From MPNO01 sp965205995 (GTDB lineage Bacteria; Pseudomonadota; Alphaproteobacteria; MPNO01), in contig OZ242200.1 in NCBI GenBank assembly GCA_965205995.1, forward strand, positions 496,001-560,000: 64,000 nucleotides of DNA, written 5' to 3'. Both the position numbers and the translations under genes were made by a program. A model generated the notes under the pieces. It was not told the DNA's origin, searched no databases, and saw nothing but the letters and a program-made list of their open reading frames with translations. Shown piece by piece: positions 19,034 to 28,779 of the stretch. Within the stretch, counting starts at the first letter, position 1; every line of letters begins with the position of its first letter.

Positions 19034-20344
19034 GTGAGCGAACGCGAATACCCCCTGCCGCTGCCGCGGTCGCGGGACGAGATCGCGGCGATCTGGCGCG
19101 AGCGCCTGCCGATCGCGGTGGAGCGCGCGAAGCGTTCTCGGTTCTTCGCCGGCCGCCTCGACCATGTCGAAATTGCCCGGCTCGACGACCCCGAGGAGTG
19201 GAACAAGATCCCGCTGCTGACCAAGGACGAACTGCGGCAACTGCCGGCCGAGACGTTTCACGAGGATTTCTGCATCGCCGGCCGCGATGCGGCGATCGAA
19301 TACTGGCGTTCCGGCGGCGTCACCGGAAAACCCCTGTTCTATCCGCGCTCGGCCGCCGACATGCGCTATGGGATGGAGGGGTTCAGGCGCCTGTTGACCG
19401 CCGCCGGCTGCGGGCCGGGCGATCTGGTCCATGTGTGCTTTCCGCTCGGCATCCACCCGGTGGGCCTCGCCTATGCGCGCGCGGCGCAGCAGCTCGGCAT
19501 GGGCGTGGTCACCTGCGGGTCCGGCAACAACACGCCGACCGTGCTCCAGCTCGAACTGATCCGCACCCTGCGCCCGACCGTGGTCGCCGGCATGGCGAGC
19601 TATGCGCTCCAGCTCGCCCAGCACGCCGAACGCCTCGGCATCGACCTCGCCGGAGGCTCGGTCGCCAAGATCCTCACCGCCGCCGAGCCGGTCTCGCCCG
19701 GCAAGCGCGAGCGCCTGGAACGCCTCTGGGGGGCCGAGCTCTACGACCAGTTCGGCATCACCGAGGGCTCGGCGATGGCGAGCGAGAGCGACCGCCATGA
19801 CGGCATGCATATCTGGACCGACCAGTATTTTGTCGAGGTGGTCGACGACGAGACCGGGCGCCCGGTCGCCGAGGGCGAGATGGGGCTTCTCGTGGTCACC
19901 CCGCTGTGGAACAACACGATGACGCCGTTCCTCCGCTGGGAGACCGGCGACTATGTCCGCCTGGTGGAGCGGGGGGAAACCGACGGGCCGTTCGGTGTCT
20001 TCCCGATGATCCGGCACGCCGCGCGCACCGCCGGGTTCTTCAAGGTGCGCGGCATCAACATCAACCAGGGCGATATCGAGGACTTCCTGTACAGCGAGCC
20101 GGCGATCACGGATTTCAAGATCGAGGCGGTGGAGAGCGAAACCCTCGATGCGCTGCGCATCTCGATCGAGCTGGCGGCGGGCGCCGACGGCGCCGCCACC
20201 GGCGCCCGACTCGTCCGGTCGGTGAAGGAAATTTTCGAGCTCACCCCGGAGGTGGAGGTGATCGAGCCCGGCACGCTGGAGCGCGAATTCGCCGGCGCGG
20301 TCAAGCAGAACCGCTTTATCGACCGGCGGGGAACGCCGGGCTGA
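19034..20344 (+). CDS. PaaK-like (phenylacetate-CoA ligase family) enzyme
   Basis: A 436-residue AMP-forming CoA ligase of the PaaK family. The N-terminal LTKDELRQ, the phosphate-binding SGGVTGKPLFYP and the later FGITEGS motif are recognisable. These enzymes activate aromatic acids such as phenylacetate, benzoate or anthranilate. It starts with GTG after an AGGAGAG site, and is adjacent to another CoA ligase upstream and a convergent gentisate-dioxygenase-like gene. The final residues lack the usual Lys-rich C-terminal loop of larger ANL enzymes, as is normal in PaaK. Confidence 0.85.
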   Translation: MSEREYPLPLPRSRDEIAAIWRERLPIAVERAKRSRFFAGRLDHVEIARLDDPEEWNKIPLLTKDELRQLPAETFHEDFCIAGRDAAIEYWRSGGVTGKPLFYPRSAADMRYGMEGFRRLLTAAGCGPGDLVHVCFPLGIHPVGLAYARAAQQLGMGVVTCGSGNNTPTVLQLELIRTLRPTVVAGMASYALQLAQHAERLGIDLAGGSVAKILTAAEPVSPGKRERLERLWGAELYDQFGITEGSAMASESDRHDGMHIWTDQYFVEVVDDETGRPVAEGEMGLLVVTPLWNNTMTPFLRWETGDYVRLVERGETDGPFGVFPMIRHAARTAGFFKVRGININQGDIEDFLYSEPAITDFKIEAVESETLDALRISIELAAGADGAATGARLVRSVKEIFELTPEVEVIEPGTLEREFAGAVKQNRFIDRRGTPG

Positions 20345-20351
20345 GCGCCCC

Positions 20352-21314
20352 TCAGACGAGCTCGCGCCGGTAGTATTTGGCGAATTTCATCAACGGCTCG
20401 TCGCTCATCCGGAAGAGGACCGCGTCTTCGTCGATTCTGTGCGCGACGCTCTGCCACATCGGCCCGGCGAAGGTGTCGCCGCGCTCCCAGGAAACCGTCT
20501 CGCCGTCGATCGTCGTGGTGCCGCGCCCCTGCATGACGCAAAAGATCGCGTTGGTCGTCGAGCGCACCGGCCGCGTCTCGCTGCCGGCCTCGAAGCGATG
20601 GACGTCGAGCGCCATCGTCGGCATGTCGGGCGCATCGAGCCGGATCCGCGTGCCTTCGATGCCCTCGGGGTCGGGTTCGGCCTCGTCGAGCGCCTTCTGC
20701 AACCCGTCCCAGGAGAAGCGGAGCGGCGACTCCGAGGTCACCAGCTCGACCTCCTCGAAACCGTCGGGATGGTCCTCCACGAACATCGGCTCCAGGAGAT
20801 GCACCAGCGGCACGTCGAGCCCGTCGAACCAGTAGGCCGGCTCGTCGCCGTCATGGCCGTGGCCGTGCCATTGCCAGCCCGGCGTGAGCACGATGTCGCC
20901 GGTGTCCATCGGCGTCTTGACCCCGTCGACCGTCGAATACGCCCCCTTGGCGTCGAGGATGACGCGCAGCGCGTGCGGCGCATGCCGATGCGACCGCGCC
21001 TTCTCGCCGGGCAGGATCATCTGGTAGGCGGAGACCAGGGTACGCGTCGTCGCGATGCCGTCGCGCTCGGCCGGGTTGCGCATCACCAGATTGCGCCGCT
21101 CCGCGAGCTCGGTGTTGATCAGCCGCCCGGCGGCGTCCAGCGCGCGCTTGCAAACCGCATAGCGCCAGTGCTGCGGCTGGAAGTCGGTATGGGGCTCGCG
21201 CCGAAGGATCGGCTCGTCCCGATCGATCCACCCCGCGGTCATCTCGATACCGCCGAGCTCGGCGTAGAGGTCTTCGAGCGATCCCACCTGGGCAATGCGG
21301 TATTCGGCGGTCAT
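20352..21314 (-). CDS. Gentisate 1,2-dioxygenase-like bicupin
   Basis: A 320-residue two-cupin protein of the gentisate/1-hydroxy-2-naphthoate dioxygenase family, which cleaves an aromatic ring using Fe(II). The N-terminal cupin holds the metal ligands in KARSHRHAPHALR and in the PGWQWHGHGHDG segment, and the C-terminal cupin lacks a full ligand set, as in the family. Substrate could be gentisate, salicylate or a related hydroxybenzoate. It is transcribed alone, convergent with the PaaK-like gene, with tRNA-Cys upstream. Confidence 0.85.
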   Translation of the reverse strand: MTAEYRIAQVGSLEDLYAELGGIEMTAGWIDRDEPILRREPHTDFQPQHWRYAVCKRALDAAGRLINTELAERRNLVMRNPAERDGIATTRTLVSAYQMILPGEKARSHRHAPHALRVILDAKGAYSTVDGVKTPMDTGDIVLTPGWQWHGHGHDGDEPAYWFDGLDVPLVHLLEPMFVEDHPDGFEEVELVTSESPLRFSWDGLQKALDEAEPDPEGIEGTRIRLDAPDMPTMALDVHRFEAGSETRPVRSTTNAIFCVMQGRGTTTIDGETVSWERGDTFAGPMWQSVAHRIDEDAVLFRMSDEPLMKFAKYYRRELV

Positions 21315-21403
21315 GGCGTCGGCTCCGTCGGTTGATGGCGCACCGGAGGACTATAAGGCGGACCCGGCTCGATTGCGAACCGGCGACGGCGCGCTCAAGG
21401 TAT

Positions 21404-21477
21404 TGGAGGCCCGGGGCGGATTCGAACCGCCGTGAACGGATTTGCAGTCCGCTGGATAGCCACTCTCCCACCGGGCC
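21404..21477 (-). tRNA. tRNA-Cys (GCA)
   Basis: A 74-base tRNA with encoded CCA. The acceptor stem pairs GGCCCGG with CCGGGCC, the discriminator base is U (required for Cys identity), and the T-loop GGTTCGAATCC is present. The anticodon is GCA, complement of 21443-21445. Confidence 0.97.
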
Positions 21478-21695
21478 GGAGCGTTTCCGGGGTCTTTTTA
21501 CGCCATTCGGCGGGGCAGGGGAACGACCGGATCCCGACTCCGGCCGGGACCAACCGGGCGTTGTCCAGGCGTTGTATTTGCGCCGGGGAATTTGTATAGG
21601 TCGAGGATGGGCAGGGCCCAGGCGGCCGCGAGAATGCCGGTCCGCAATCGCCACCGCAATCGCCACCGACCGCGCAAGGGTCCGGAGGAGGCACG

Positions 21696-22352
21696 ATGGC
21701 CGAGTTTGCCGTCCAGCGGCGATCCATGGTCGACAGCCAGCTGCGCACCAACAAGGTGGTCGACGAGGCGCTGATCGCCGCGTTGCTGGAGGTCCCGAGG
21801 GAGCGTTTCGTCCCCGATCGGCTGGCCCCGGTCGCCTATGTCGACGAGGACCTGCCGCTGGAGGACGGGCGGTTCCTGATGGAGCCGATGATCTTCGCGC
21901 GGCTGGTGCAACTGCTCTCCGTCTCGCCCAGCGACATCGTGCTCGATATCGGCTGCGGCCCCGGCTATTCGAGCGCGGTGCTCTCCCGGCTCTGTTCGAC
22001 CGTGGTGGCGCTCGAATGCGATTCCGGCCTGGCCGAGACGGCGCGGCGGAACCTGGCGCGTGCCGATATCGACAACGTGATTGTCGTCGACGGGGCGCTG
22101 GCAGCGGGCTATCCTGACCAAGCGCCTTATAACGCGATTCTTCTGGGTGGAGCGGTGCCGGAGATTGGAACGGCTCTGACCGGTCAATTGGCTGCCGACG
22201 GCCGGCTGGCGGCGGTGGTGGCGCAGGGGCCCGCGCCGGGGCGCGCGATATGCGCGACAGAGGGCGGCGGGAGCGTGTCGACGCGGGTCGCGTTCGACGC
22301 CAACACGCTGCCGCTTCCCGGCTTCGAAATAACGGAACGGTTCGTATTATGA
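21696..22352 (+). CDS. Protein-L-isoaspartate methyltransferase-like protein
   Basis: A 218-residue class I S-adenosylmethionine methyltransferase related to protein-L-isoaspartate O-methyltransferase. The SAM-binding motif LDIGCGPGYSS is intact, and the N-terminal RERFVPD helix pattern matches the family. The loop that normally reads GQTISQP before the first catalytic helix reads GRFLMEP here, so the conserved active-site serine is absent. This alphaproteobacterial paralogue next to a tolC gene may act on a different substrate. Its stop overlaps the start of the TolC gene by four bases (ATGA), so the two are co-translated. Confidence 0.82.
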   Translation: MAEFAVQRRSMVDSQLRTNKVVDEALIAALLEVPRERFVPDRLAPVAYVDEDLPLEDGRFLMEPMIFARLVQLLSVSPSDIVLDIGCGPGYSSAVLSRLCSTVVALECDSGLAETARRNLARADIDNVIVVDGALAAGYPDQAPYNAILLGGAVPEIGTALTGQLAADGRLAAVVAQGPAPGRAICATEGGGSVSTRVAFDANTLPLPGFEITERFVL

Positions 22353-23749
22353 ATTTGGCATTGTCCGGAATTCCGCGCTCGCCGCTCCTGGCCGGGACGC
22401 TGGCCGCGATTCTCGGCGCTGCCTTTGCCCCGCCGGCAGCCGCGCTCACCATCCAGGAGGCGCTGGTCCAGGCCTATCAGAACAGCCCCCGGCTCGCCGC
22501 CGAGCGCGCGCGGGTGCGGGGCCGGGATGAGCTGGTCAGCCAGGCGCTCGCCAACTGGCGGCCGAGAGTCGTCATCGAGGGTACAGCGGCCGCTCGCCAC
22601 ACGCGGTCGACGGCGACCATGGGTCCCGACAGGGGGGAGAGGACGCGGAACACCAACTGGCCCTACCAGGCCGGCGTCACGGTGACCCAGAGCATCTATC
22701 GCGGCGGCCGCAACGAGGCGCAGACCCTGCGGGCCGAGGAAGACGTCCTTGCCGATCGCGCGCGGCTGTCCGCGGTCGAGCAGGAGGTGCTGCTGTCGGC
22801 GCTTACCGCCTATGTCGACGTCGTGCGGGACCAGGCGGTGGTCGAGCTCAGTGTGAACAACGAAAAGGTGCTCAAGCGCCAGCTCGAAGCCACAAGCGAC
22901 CGTTTCCGCGTCGGCGAGGTCACGCGCACCGATGTGGCGCTGGCCCGGTCCCGGCTGTCGCGGGCGACCGCCGACCTGATCAGGGCGCGCGGCAACCTCG
23001 CCGACTCCCGGGCGAGCTTCGCCAATATCGTCGGCGTCGCGGCGGACGCGCTGCAGCAGGTGGAACCGCTCAAGAGCCTGCCGGCGACCGAGAAGGACGC
23101 CGTCGACCTGGCGCGGTCGGACAGCTTCGCGGTGGCCCAGGCGCGCCACGGCGAGCGCGCCGCGAGGCACCGCGTCAGCGAGGTCGCGGGCGAGCTGCTG
23201 CCGGTGGTGAGCCTTTCCGGGGGGCTCAACCGCGCCCTCGATCTCAGCGACTCGAACGTGGACACCGACAGGTTCGAGGTGACGGGGCGGGTGACCGTGC
23301 CGCTCTACCAGTCGGGCGCGGCATCCTCGCGGATCCGCGCGGCCAAGCACACGGTCGTCCAGAGGCGCAACGAATTCGTCCTCGCGGTGCGGGCCGCGGT
23401 CACCGCCGCGACCAAAAGATGGGAAGCCTACAAGACCGCCAATGCCGTAATCTCCGCATTCTCGGAGGCGGTGCGCGCGGCCAAGATCGCCCTCGAAGGG
23501 GTCGAGCAGGAGGCTTTGGTCGGATCCCGCACCGTATTGCACGTGCTCGATGCCGAGCAGGAATTGCTCGATGCGCGGGTCGGCCTCGTCCGGGCGCGCC
23601 GCGATCTGGTTGTCGCCACCTACGCCCTGCGCTCGGCGGTGGGGCAGCTCACCGCCGCCAGTCTCAGCCTGGAGGCCGAGCTTTACGATCCGCGGGACAA
23701 TTACCGCAAGACCCGCGAGCGCTGGTACGGCGTCGATATCGCGAAGTGA
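22349..23749 (+). CDS. tolC: TolC family outer-membrane efflux protein
   Basis: A 466-residue outer-membrane channel of the TolC family, which forms the exit duct for type I secretion and RND efflux pumps. A signal peptide ends near AAALT at about residue 32. Two internally similar halves with long alternating hydrophilic helices and the ANIVGVAAD and QSIYRGGRNE segments are seen. No inner-membrane pump or adaptor is adjacent, so it likely serves several systems, as in other Alphaproteobacteria. It is coupled to the methyltransferase-like gene and precedes popZ by 32 bases. Confidence 0.92.
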   Translation: MNLALSGIPRSPLLAGTLAAILGAAFAPPAAALTIQEALVQAYQNSPRLAAERARVRGRDELVSQALANWRPRVVIEGTAAARHTRSTATMGPDRGERTRNTNWPYQAGVTVTQSIYRGGRNEAQTLRAEEDVLADRARLSAVEQEVLLSALTAYVDVVRDQAVVELSVNNEKVLKRQLEATSDRFRVGEVTRTDVALARSRLSRATADLIRARGNLADSRASFANIVGVAADALQQVEPLKSLPATEKDAVDLARSDSFAVAQARHGERAARHRVSEVAGELLPVVSLSGGLNRALDLSDSNVDTDRFEVTGRVTVPLYQSGAASSRIRAAKHTVVQRRNEFVLAVRAAVTAATKRWEAYKTANAVISAFSEAVRAAKIALEGVEQEALVGSRTVLHVLDAEQELLDARVGLVRARRDLVVATYALRSAVGQLTAASLSLEAELYDPRDNYRKTRERWYGVDIAK

Positions 23750-23781
23750 CCGGACGGCTGCCGGACACAGGAAGACCGACC

Positions 23782-24249
23782 ATGAAGGAACCCACCTCTC
23801 GCGGCGACCCCTCGAACGAGGAGATCCTGGAATCGATCCGCAAGGTCGTTTCCGAGCAGGCGGAGGCGGCCCCGGCGCATGACCAGGGGCAGGACGATTC
23901 GGGAATTCTGGACTTGACCCAGGAAATCAGGGACGACGGCTCCGTGGTCGACACCGGGACCGGCGCGACGGTCGTGGAAGCCGAGGGCGAAGCACCGGAG
24001 GAAGGCCTGCTCGACGCGGAGACCGCGGCCGCGTCGTCGGCCGCCTTCGCGGCCATCGTCGAGACCGCCGCCGAACCGGATTCTTCAAGCGAATCCGCCG
24101 GCAAGACCATCGAATCGGCCGCGAAGGAGGTGATGCGGCCGATGATCAAGGAGTGGCTCGACGCAAACCTTCCCGAGCTCGTCGAGCGCCTCGTAAGGCG
24201 CGAGATCGACCGCCTGTCGCGACGGGGAGAGTCCTCCGTCGACCGTTGA
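23782..24249 (+). CDS. popZ: Polar organizing protein PopZ (DUF2497)
   Basis: A 155-residue protein of the DUF2497/PopZ family that self-assembles at the cell pole and anchors the chromosomal ParB-parS complex. The conserved N-terminal helix EEILESIRKVV and the C-terminal oligomerisation region with VMRPMIKEWLDANLPELVERLV are clear; the centre is an acidic, Pro/Glu/Asp-rich, disordered stretch. The gene lies between tolC and valS, a position conserved in Alphaproteobacteria. Function in this organism is inferred from family and synteny. Confidence 0.92.
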   Translation: MKEPTSRGDPSNEEILESIRKVVSEQAEAAPAHDQGQDDSGILDLTQEIRDDGSVVDTGTGATVVEAEGEAPEEGLLDAETAAASSAAFAAIVETAAEPDSSSESAGKTIESAAKEVMRPMIKEWLDANLPELVERLVRREIDRLSRRGESSVDR

Positions 24250-24286
24250 GCGGCACGCCGTTTCCCCAAACAATATCAAGACGACA

Positions 24287-26959
24287 ATGGACAAGACCTA
24301 TCGGCCCGCCGACGTGGAAGACCGCATCTACGCGCGTTGGGAAAAAGCCGGCGCCTTCGCCTGCGGTCGCGGGGACGCGCCGGAGGCGGAGCGCGCGCCC
24401 TATTCGATCGTCATCCCGCCACCCAATGTCACCGGCAGCCTGCATATGGGCCATGCCCTCAACAACACGCTGCAGGACATCCTGATCCGCTTCGCCCGCA
24501 TGCAGGGGCGCGACGCGCTCTGGCAGCCGGGTACCGATCACGCCGGGATCGCCACCCAGATGGTGGTCGAACGCCAGCTCGAGGCGGAAGGAAAGACCCG
24601 CCACGATCTCGGCCGCGAGGCGTTCATCCGGCGGGTCTGGGAATGGAAGGCGGAATCGGGCGGCACCATCACCGGCCAGCTTCGCCGGCTCGGCGCGTCC
24701 TGCGACTGGAGCCGTGAGCGTTTCACCATGGACGACGGGCTGTCGCAAGCGGTCCGCACGGTTTTCGTGGCGCTCTACAAGGACGGGCTGATCTATCGCG
24801 ACAAGCGGCTGGTCAACTGGGATCCAAAGCTGCATACGGCGATTTCCGACCTCGAAGTCGAGCAGCGCGAGGTCAAGGGCAAGCTCTGGTATATCGCCTA
24901 TCCGATCGAGGACGGCGGCGGGCGGACCATCACCGTGGCGACGACACGGCCCGAGACCATGCTCGGCGATACGGCGGTCGCGGTCCATCCCGACGACGAG
25001 CGCTACCGCGACTTGGTGGGCAAGCATGCGATCCTGCCCATCGTCGGCCGCCGGCTGCCGATCGTCGCCGACAGCTTCACCGATCCCGACAAGGGGTCGG
25101 GCGCGGTCAAGATCACCCCGGCCCACGACTTCAACGATTTCGAGGTCGGGCGCCGCCACGGCCTCGAAATGGTGCCGGTCTTCGACGCGGACGCCAATCT
25201 CAACGACCGGGTGCCCGACCGTCTCAGGGGGATGACCCGGGAGGCGGCGCGCGCAAGGGTCCTCGAGGAGCTGGAGGCGGCGGGGCTCGTCGAATCGGTC
25301 GAAGACAACCCGATGACGATCCCGCATGGCGACCGTTCGGGCGTGGTCATCGAGCCGATGCTGACCGACCAGTGGTTCGTCGACGCCGAAACCCTCGCCG
25401 GGCCGGCGATCGAGGCGGTCGAGAGCGGCCGCATCCGCTTCGTGCCCAGGCATTGGGAGCACACCTATTTCGAATGGATGAGGAAGATCCAGCCCTGGTG
25501 CATCTCGCGGCAGATCTGGTGGGGGCACCGGATCCCGGCCTGGTTCGGCCCCGACGGGACGTTCTTCGTCGAAATGACCGAGGAGGACGCGCGCGAAGCC
25601 GCCCGCGAGCACTATGGCGAGGATGTCGAGCTCGCCCAGGACACCGACGTCCTCGACACATGGTTCTCCTCGGCGCTGTGGCCGTTCTCGACTCTGGGCT
25701 GGCCGGAGAAGACCGCGGAGCTCGACCGCTACTACCCGACCAGCGTGCTGGTGACCGGGTTCGACATCATCTTCTTCTGGGTCGCGCGGATGGCGATGAT
25801 GGGGCTCCGCTTCCAGCGCGAAATCCCGTTCGAGACGGTCTATATCCACGCTTTGGTCCGCGACGAGCGCGGCCAGAAGATGTCGAAGAGCAAGGGCAAC
25901 GTGCTCGATCCGCTGGAGCTGATCGAGACCTACGGCGCCGATGCGCTGCGCTTCACGCTGACGGCGCTCGCCGCCCAGGGGCGGGACATCAAGCTCGCGC
26001 CGGGGCGCATCGCGGGCTACCGCAACTTCGTCACCAAGATCTGGAACGCCGCCCGCTATGCGAAGATCAACGGCTGCGCGCCGGCCGCGGGGTTCGGTGC
26101 GGAGGCGGTCGAACTGACGGTCAACCGCTGGATCGCCGGCGAGACCGCGGTCGCCGCGGCGGAGGCGGCGGAGGCGATATCGGCCTACCGCTTCAACGAT
26201 GCAGCCCAGGCGCTCTACCGCTTCACCTGGAACACGTTCTGCGACTGGTATATCGAGTTCACCAAGCCGATCCTCGACGCCGGCACCGAGGCGGAACAGG
26301 CCGAAACCCGCGCCACCATGGCGTGGACGCTGGACACCCTGCTGCACCTGCTGCACCCGATCATGCCGTTCGTCACGGAAGAGTTGTGGGATGCGATGGC
26401 GCCGGATGCGGCGCCGCGCGACCGCATGCTGATCGACGGCCGATGGCCGGAGCTCGCCGCTTCGCTGGTGCGGGCGGACGCCAAGGCCGAGATGGACTGG
26501 GTGGTCCGCGCGGTGTCCACCATCCGGGCCGTACGCGCCGAGATCAACGTCCCGCCCCGCGCCGCGCTGGGGCTGATCGTCAGGGGCGCCGACGCCGGCA
26601 CCATTGCCAGGATCGACCGCCACGAGGGGCTGCTGCGGCGGCTCGCCAGGCTCGACGGCATAACCCTGGCCGCCGAGGCCACTCTGCCCGAGGGGGCGGT
26701 CCAGGCGATCGTCGACGAGGCCGTCTTCGCGCTGCCGGTGGGCGCGGTGATCGATATCGCCGGGGAGAAGTCGCGGCTGGAGAAGGAGCTCGGCAAGCTC
26801 GCCGGCGAAATCGGCAAGATCGACGCGAAGCTCGCCAACGCGAATTTCGTTTCGCGCGCGCCGGAAGTGGTGGTCGAGGAACAGCGCGAGCGCCTCGCCG
26901 AGCTGCGGCAGTCCCGCGATCGGCTCACCGAAGCCATCGATCGCCTGGCGGCAGCCTAG
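24287..26959 (+). CDS. valS: Valyl-tRNA synthetase
   Basis: An 890-residue class I aminoacyl-tRNA synthetase that charges tRNA-Val. The HIGH-type motif (NVTGSLHMGHAL) is near residue 45 and the KMSKS motif (KMSKSKGN) near residue 530. A C-terminal coiled-coil rich in Lys, Glu and Arg closes the protein, as normal for ValS. A long editing domain (CP1) lies between the two motifs. Start ATG at 24287; the 37-base gap after popZ makes co-transcription likely. Full length and intact. Confidence 0.97.
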   Translation: MDKTYRPADVEDRIYARWEKAGAFACGRGDAPEAERAPYSIVIPPPNVTGSLHMGHALNNTLQDILIRFARMQGRDALWQPGTDHAGIATQMVVERQLEAEGKTRHDLGREAFIRRVWEWKAESGGTITGQLRRLGASCDWSRERFTMDDGLSQAVRTVFVALYKDGLIYRDKRLVNWDPKLHTAISDLEVEQREVKGKLWYIAYPIEDGGGRTITVATTRPETMLGDTAVAVHPDDERYRDLVGKHAILPIVGRRLPIVADSFTDPDKGSGAVKITPAHDFNDFEVGRRHGLEMVPVFDADANLNDRVPDRLRGMTREAARARVLEELEAAGLVESVEDNPMTIPHGDRSGVVIEPMLTDQWFVDAETLAGPAIEAVESGRIRFVPRHWEHTYFEWMRKIQPWCISRQIWWGHRIPAWFGPDGTFFVEMTEEDAREAAREHYGEDVELAQDTDVLDTWFSSALWPFSTLGWPEKTAELDRYYPTSVLVTGFDIIFFWVARMAMMGLRFQREIPFETVYIHALVRDERGQKMSKSKGNVLDPLELIETYGADALRFTLTALAAQGRDIKLAPGRIAGYRNFVTKIWNAARYAKINGCAPAAGFGAEAVELTVNRWIAGETAVAAAEAAEAISAYRFNDAAQALYRFTWNTFCDWYIEFTKPILDAGTEAEQAETRATMAWTLDTLLHLLHPIMPFVTEELWDAMAPDAAPRDRMLIDGRWPELAASLVRADAKAEMDWVVRAVSTIRAVRAEINVPPRAALGLIVRGADAGTIARIDRHEGLLRRLARLDGITLAAEATLPEGAVQAIVDEAVFALPVGAVIDIAGEKSRLEKELGKLAGEIGKIDAKLANANFVSRAPEVVVEEQRERLAELRQSRDRLTEAIDRLAAA

Positions 26960-27017
26960 CCACCGGAAAATACCGCGGCTATGGTGCGGCGGATTTCCGC
27001 ACCGGACGGGGAACGAC

Positions 27018-28775
27018 ATGCCGGATTCGACGACACGGGCGCGCCGCCGCAGGACGCGCAAGGGTTTTGACAAGGCGAAGCTGCCCAGCCGCCACGTGAC
27101 CGAGGGGCCCGAGCGGGCGCCGCACCGCGCGTTTCTCTACGCGATGGGGCTGACCGACGAGGAGGTGCACCAGCCCTTGGTCGGCGTCGCCACCTGCTGG
27201 AACGAGGCGGCGCCCTGCAATATCTCGCTGTCGCGCCAGGCGCAGGCCGCCAAGCGCGGCGTCTCCGACGCCGGCGGCACGCCCAGGGAGTTCACGACGA
27301 TCACCGTCACCGACGGGATCGCGATGGGCCATGACGGGATGAAGTCCTCGCTGGTGAGTCGCGAGATCATCGCCGACTCGGTCGAGCTCACCATGCGCGG
27401 CCATAGTTACGACGCCCTGGTCGGGCTCGCGGGCTGCGACAAGTCGCTGCCCGGGATGATGATGGCGATGGTCAGGCTCAACGTGCCGTCGATTTTCGTC
27501 TATGGCGGCACCATCCTGCCCGGCCGGTTCCAGGGCCGCGACGTCACCATCGTCGACGTCTTCGAGGGGGTGGGACAGCACGCCGCCGGCAAGATGTCGA
27601 ACGCGGAACTCGACGAGCTGGAGGCCGCGGCTTGCCCCTGCGCCGGGTCCTGCGGCGGCCAGTTCACCGCCAACACGATGGCCTGCGTGTCCGAGGCGAT
27701 CGGCCTCGCCTTGCCCGCCTCCTCCGGCGCGCCGGCGGTCTACGAATCCCGCGATTCGATGGTCGAGGCCTCGGGCCGCGCGGTGATGCACGCGCTGAAG
27801 GCGGGTATCCGCCCGCGCGATGTGGTCACCCGCGAGGCGCTCGACAACGCGGCGACGGTGGTGGCGGCGACCGGCGGCTCGACCAATGCCGGGCTCCATT
27901 TGCCGGCGATCGCCAACGAGGCCGGGATTCGCTACACGCTCGACGATGTCACCAGGATCTTCAAGCGCACGCCCTATATCGCCGACCTGATGCCGGGCGG
28001 GAAGCACACCGCGCGCGCCATGTACGAGGCCGGCGGCGTCGGCGTGGTGATCAAGGAGCTGCTCGATGCCGGGCTGCTCGAAGGGGATTGCCCGACGGTG
28101 ACCGGCAACACGCTCCGCGAGAACTACCGCAAGGTGCGCTTTCCCGCGGACCAGGACGTGTTCTACCGGGTCTCCGAGCCGATCTCGCCGACCGGCGGCG
28201 TCGTCGGGCTCAAGGGCAATCTGGCGCCCGAGGGCGCGATCGTGAAGGTCGCCGGCCTCGCCCGGCTGCAATTCACCGGACCCGCGCGGGTGTTCGACTG
28301 CGAAGAGGACGCGTTCGATGCCGTGGTCAACCGCCGCATCGAAGAGGGTGAGGTCATCGTCATCCGCTATGAAGGACCGCGCGGGGGGCCGGGCATGCGC
28401 GAGATGCTGTCGACCACCGCGGCGCTCTACGGGCTCGGCCTCGGCGAGAGCGTTGCGCTGATCACCGACGGGCGCTTTTCCGGCGGCACGCGCGGGTTCT
28501 GTGTCGGCCATGTCGGACCCGAGGCCGCCGTGGGCGGGCCGATCGGCCTGCTCGAGGACGGCGACACGATCTCGATAGACGCGGTCAAGGGCAGGCTCGA
28601 CGTCGCGCTGACCCGGTCGGAGCTGAGCGCCCGCAAGAAGAAGTGGAAGCCGCGCGCGACCAACCACAACAGCGGCGCGATCTGGCGCTACGCCCAGACC
28701 GTCGGACCGGCGGTGGACGGGGCGGTGGTGCATCCGGGCGCCGCGGCGGAAACCCACGTCTACGCCGATATCTGA
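27018..28775 (+). CDS. ilvD: Dihydroxy-acid dehydratase
   Basis: A 585-residue IlvD/Edd family enzyme that dehydrates 2,3-dihydroxyisovalerate and 2,3-dihydroxy-3-methylvalerate in valine and isoleucine synthesis. The Fe-S cysteines fit the motifs GCDKSLPG and CAGSCGGQF, and the C-terminal GRFSGGTRGFCVGH is present. The IlvD versus Edd choice favours IlvD by length and the MANVPS-like MVRLNVPS; a sugar-acid dehydratase of the same family is the alternative. It is convergent with a small membrane protein gene. Confidence 0.92.
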   Translation: MPDSTTRARRRRTRKGFDKAKLPSRHVTEGPERAPHRAFLYAMGLTDEEVHQPLVGVATCWNEAAPCNISLSRQAQAAKRGVSDAGGTPREFTTITVTDGIAMGHDGMKSSLVSREIIADSVELTMRGHSYDALVGLAGCDKSLPGMMMAMVRLNVPSIFVYGGTILPGRFQGRDVTIVDVFEGVGQHAAGKMSNAELDELEAAACPCAGSCGGQFTANTMACVSEAIGLALPASSGAPAVYESRDSMVEASGRAVMHALKAGIRPRDVVTREALDNAATVVAATGGSTNAGLHLPAIANEAGIRYTLDDVTRIFKRTPYIADLMPGGKHTARAMYEAGGVGVVIKELLDAGLLEGDCPTVTGNTLRENYRKVRFPADQDVFYRVSEPISPTGGVVGLKGNLAPEGAIVKVAGLARLQFTGPARVFDCEEDAFDAVVNRRIEEGEVIVIRYEGPRGGPGMREMLSTTAALYGLGLGESVALITDGRFSGGTRGFCVGHVGPEAAVGGPIGLLEDGDTISIDAVKGRLDVALTRSELSARKKKWKPRATNHNSGAIWRYAQTVGPAVDGAVVHPGAAAETHVYADI

Positions 28776-28779
28776 AGGG

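Noticed and set aside
24146..27073. A 975-codon open frame antisense to valS
   Set aside because: Long antisense frames are expected in GC-rich DNA; valS on the other strand has full motifs. The same holds for antisense frames at 17.3-20.0 and 29.1-31.8 kb.
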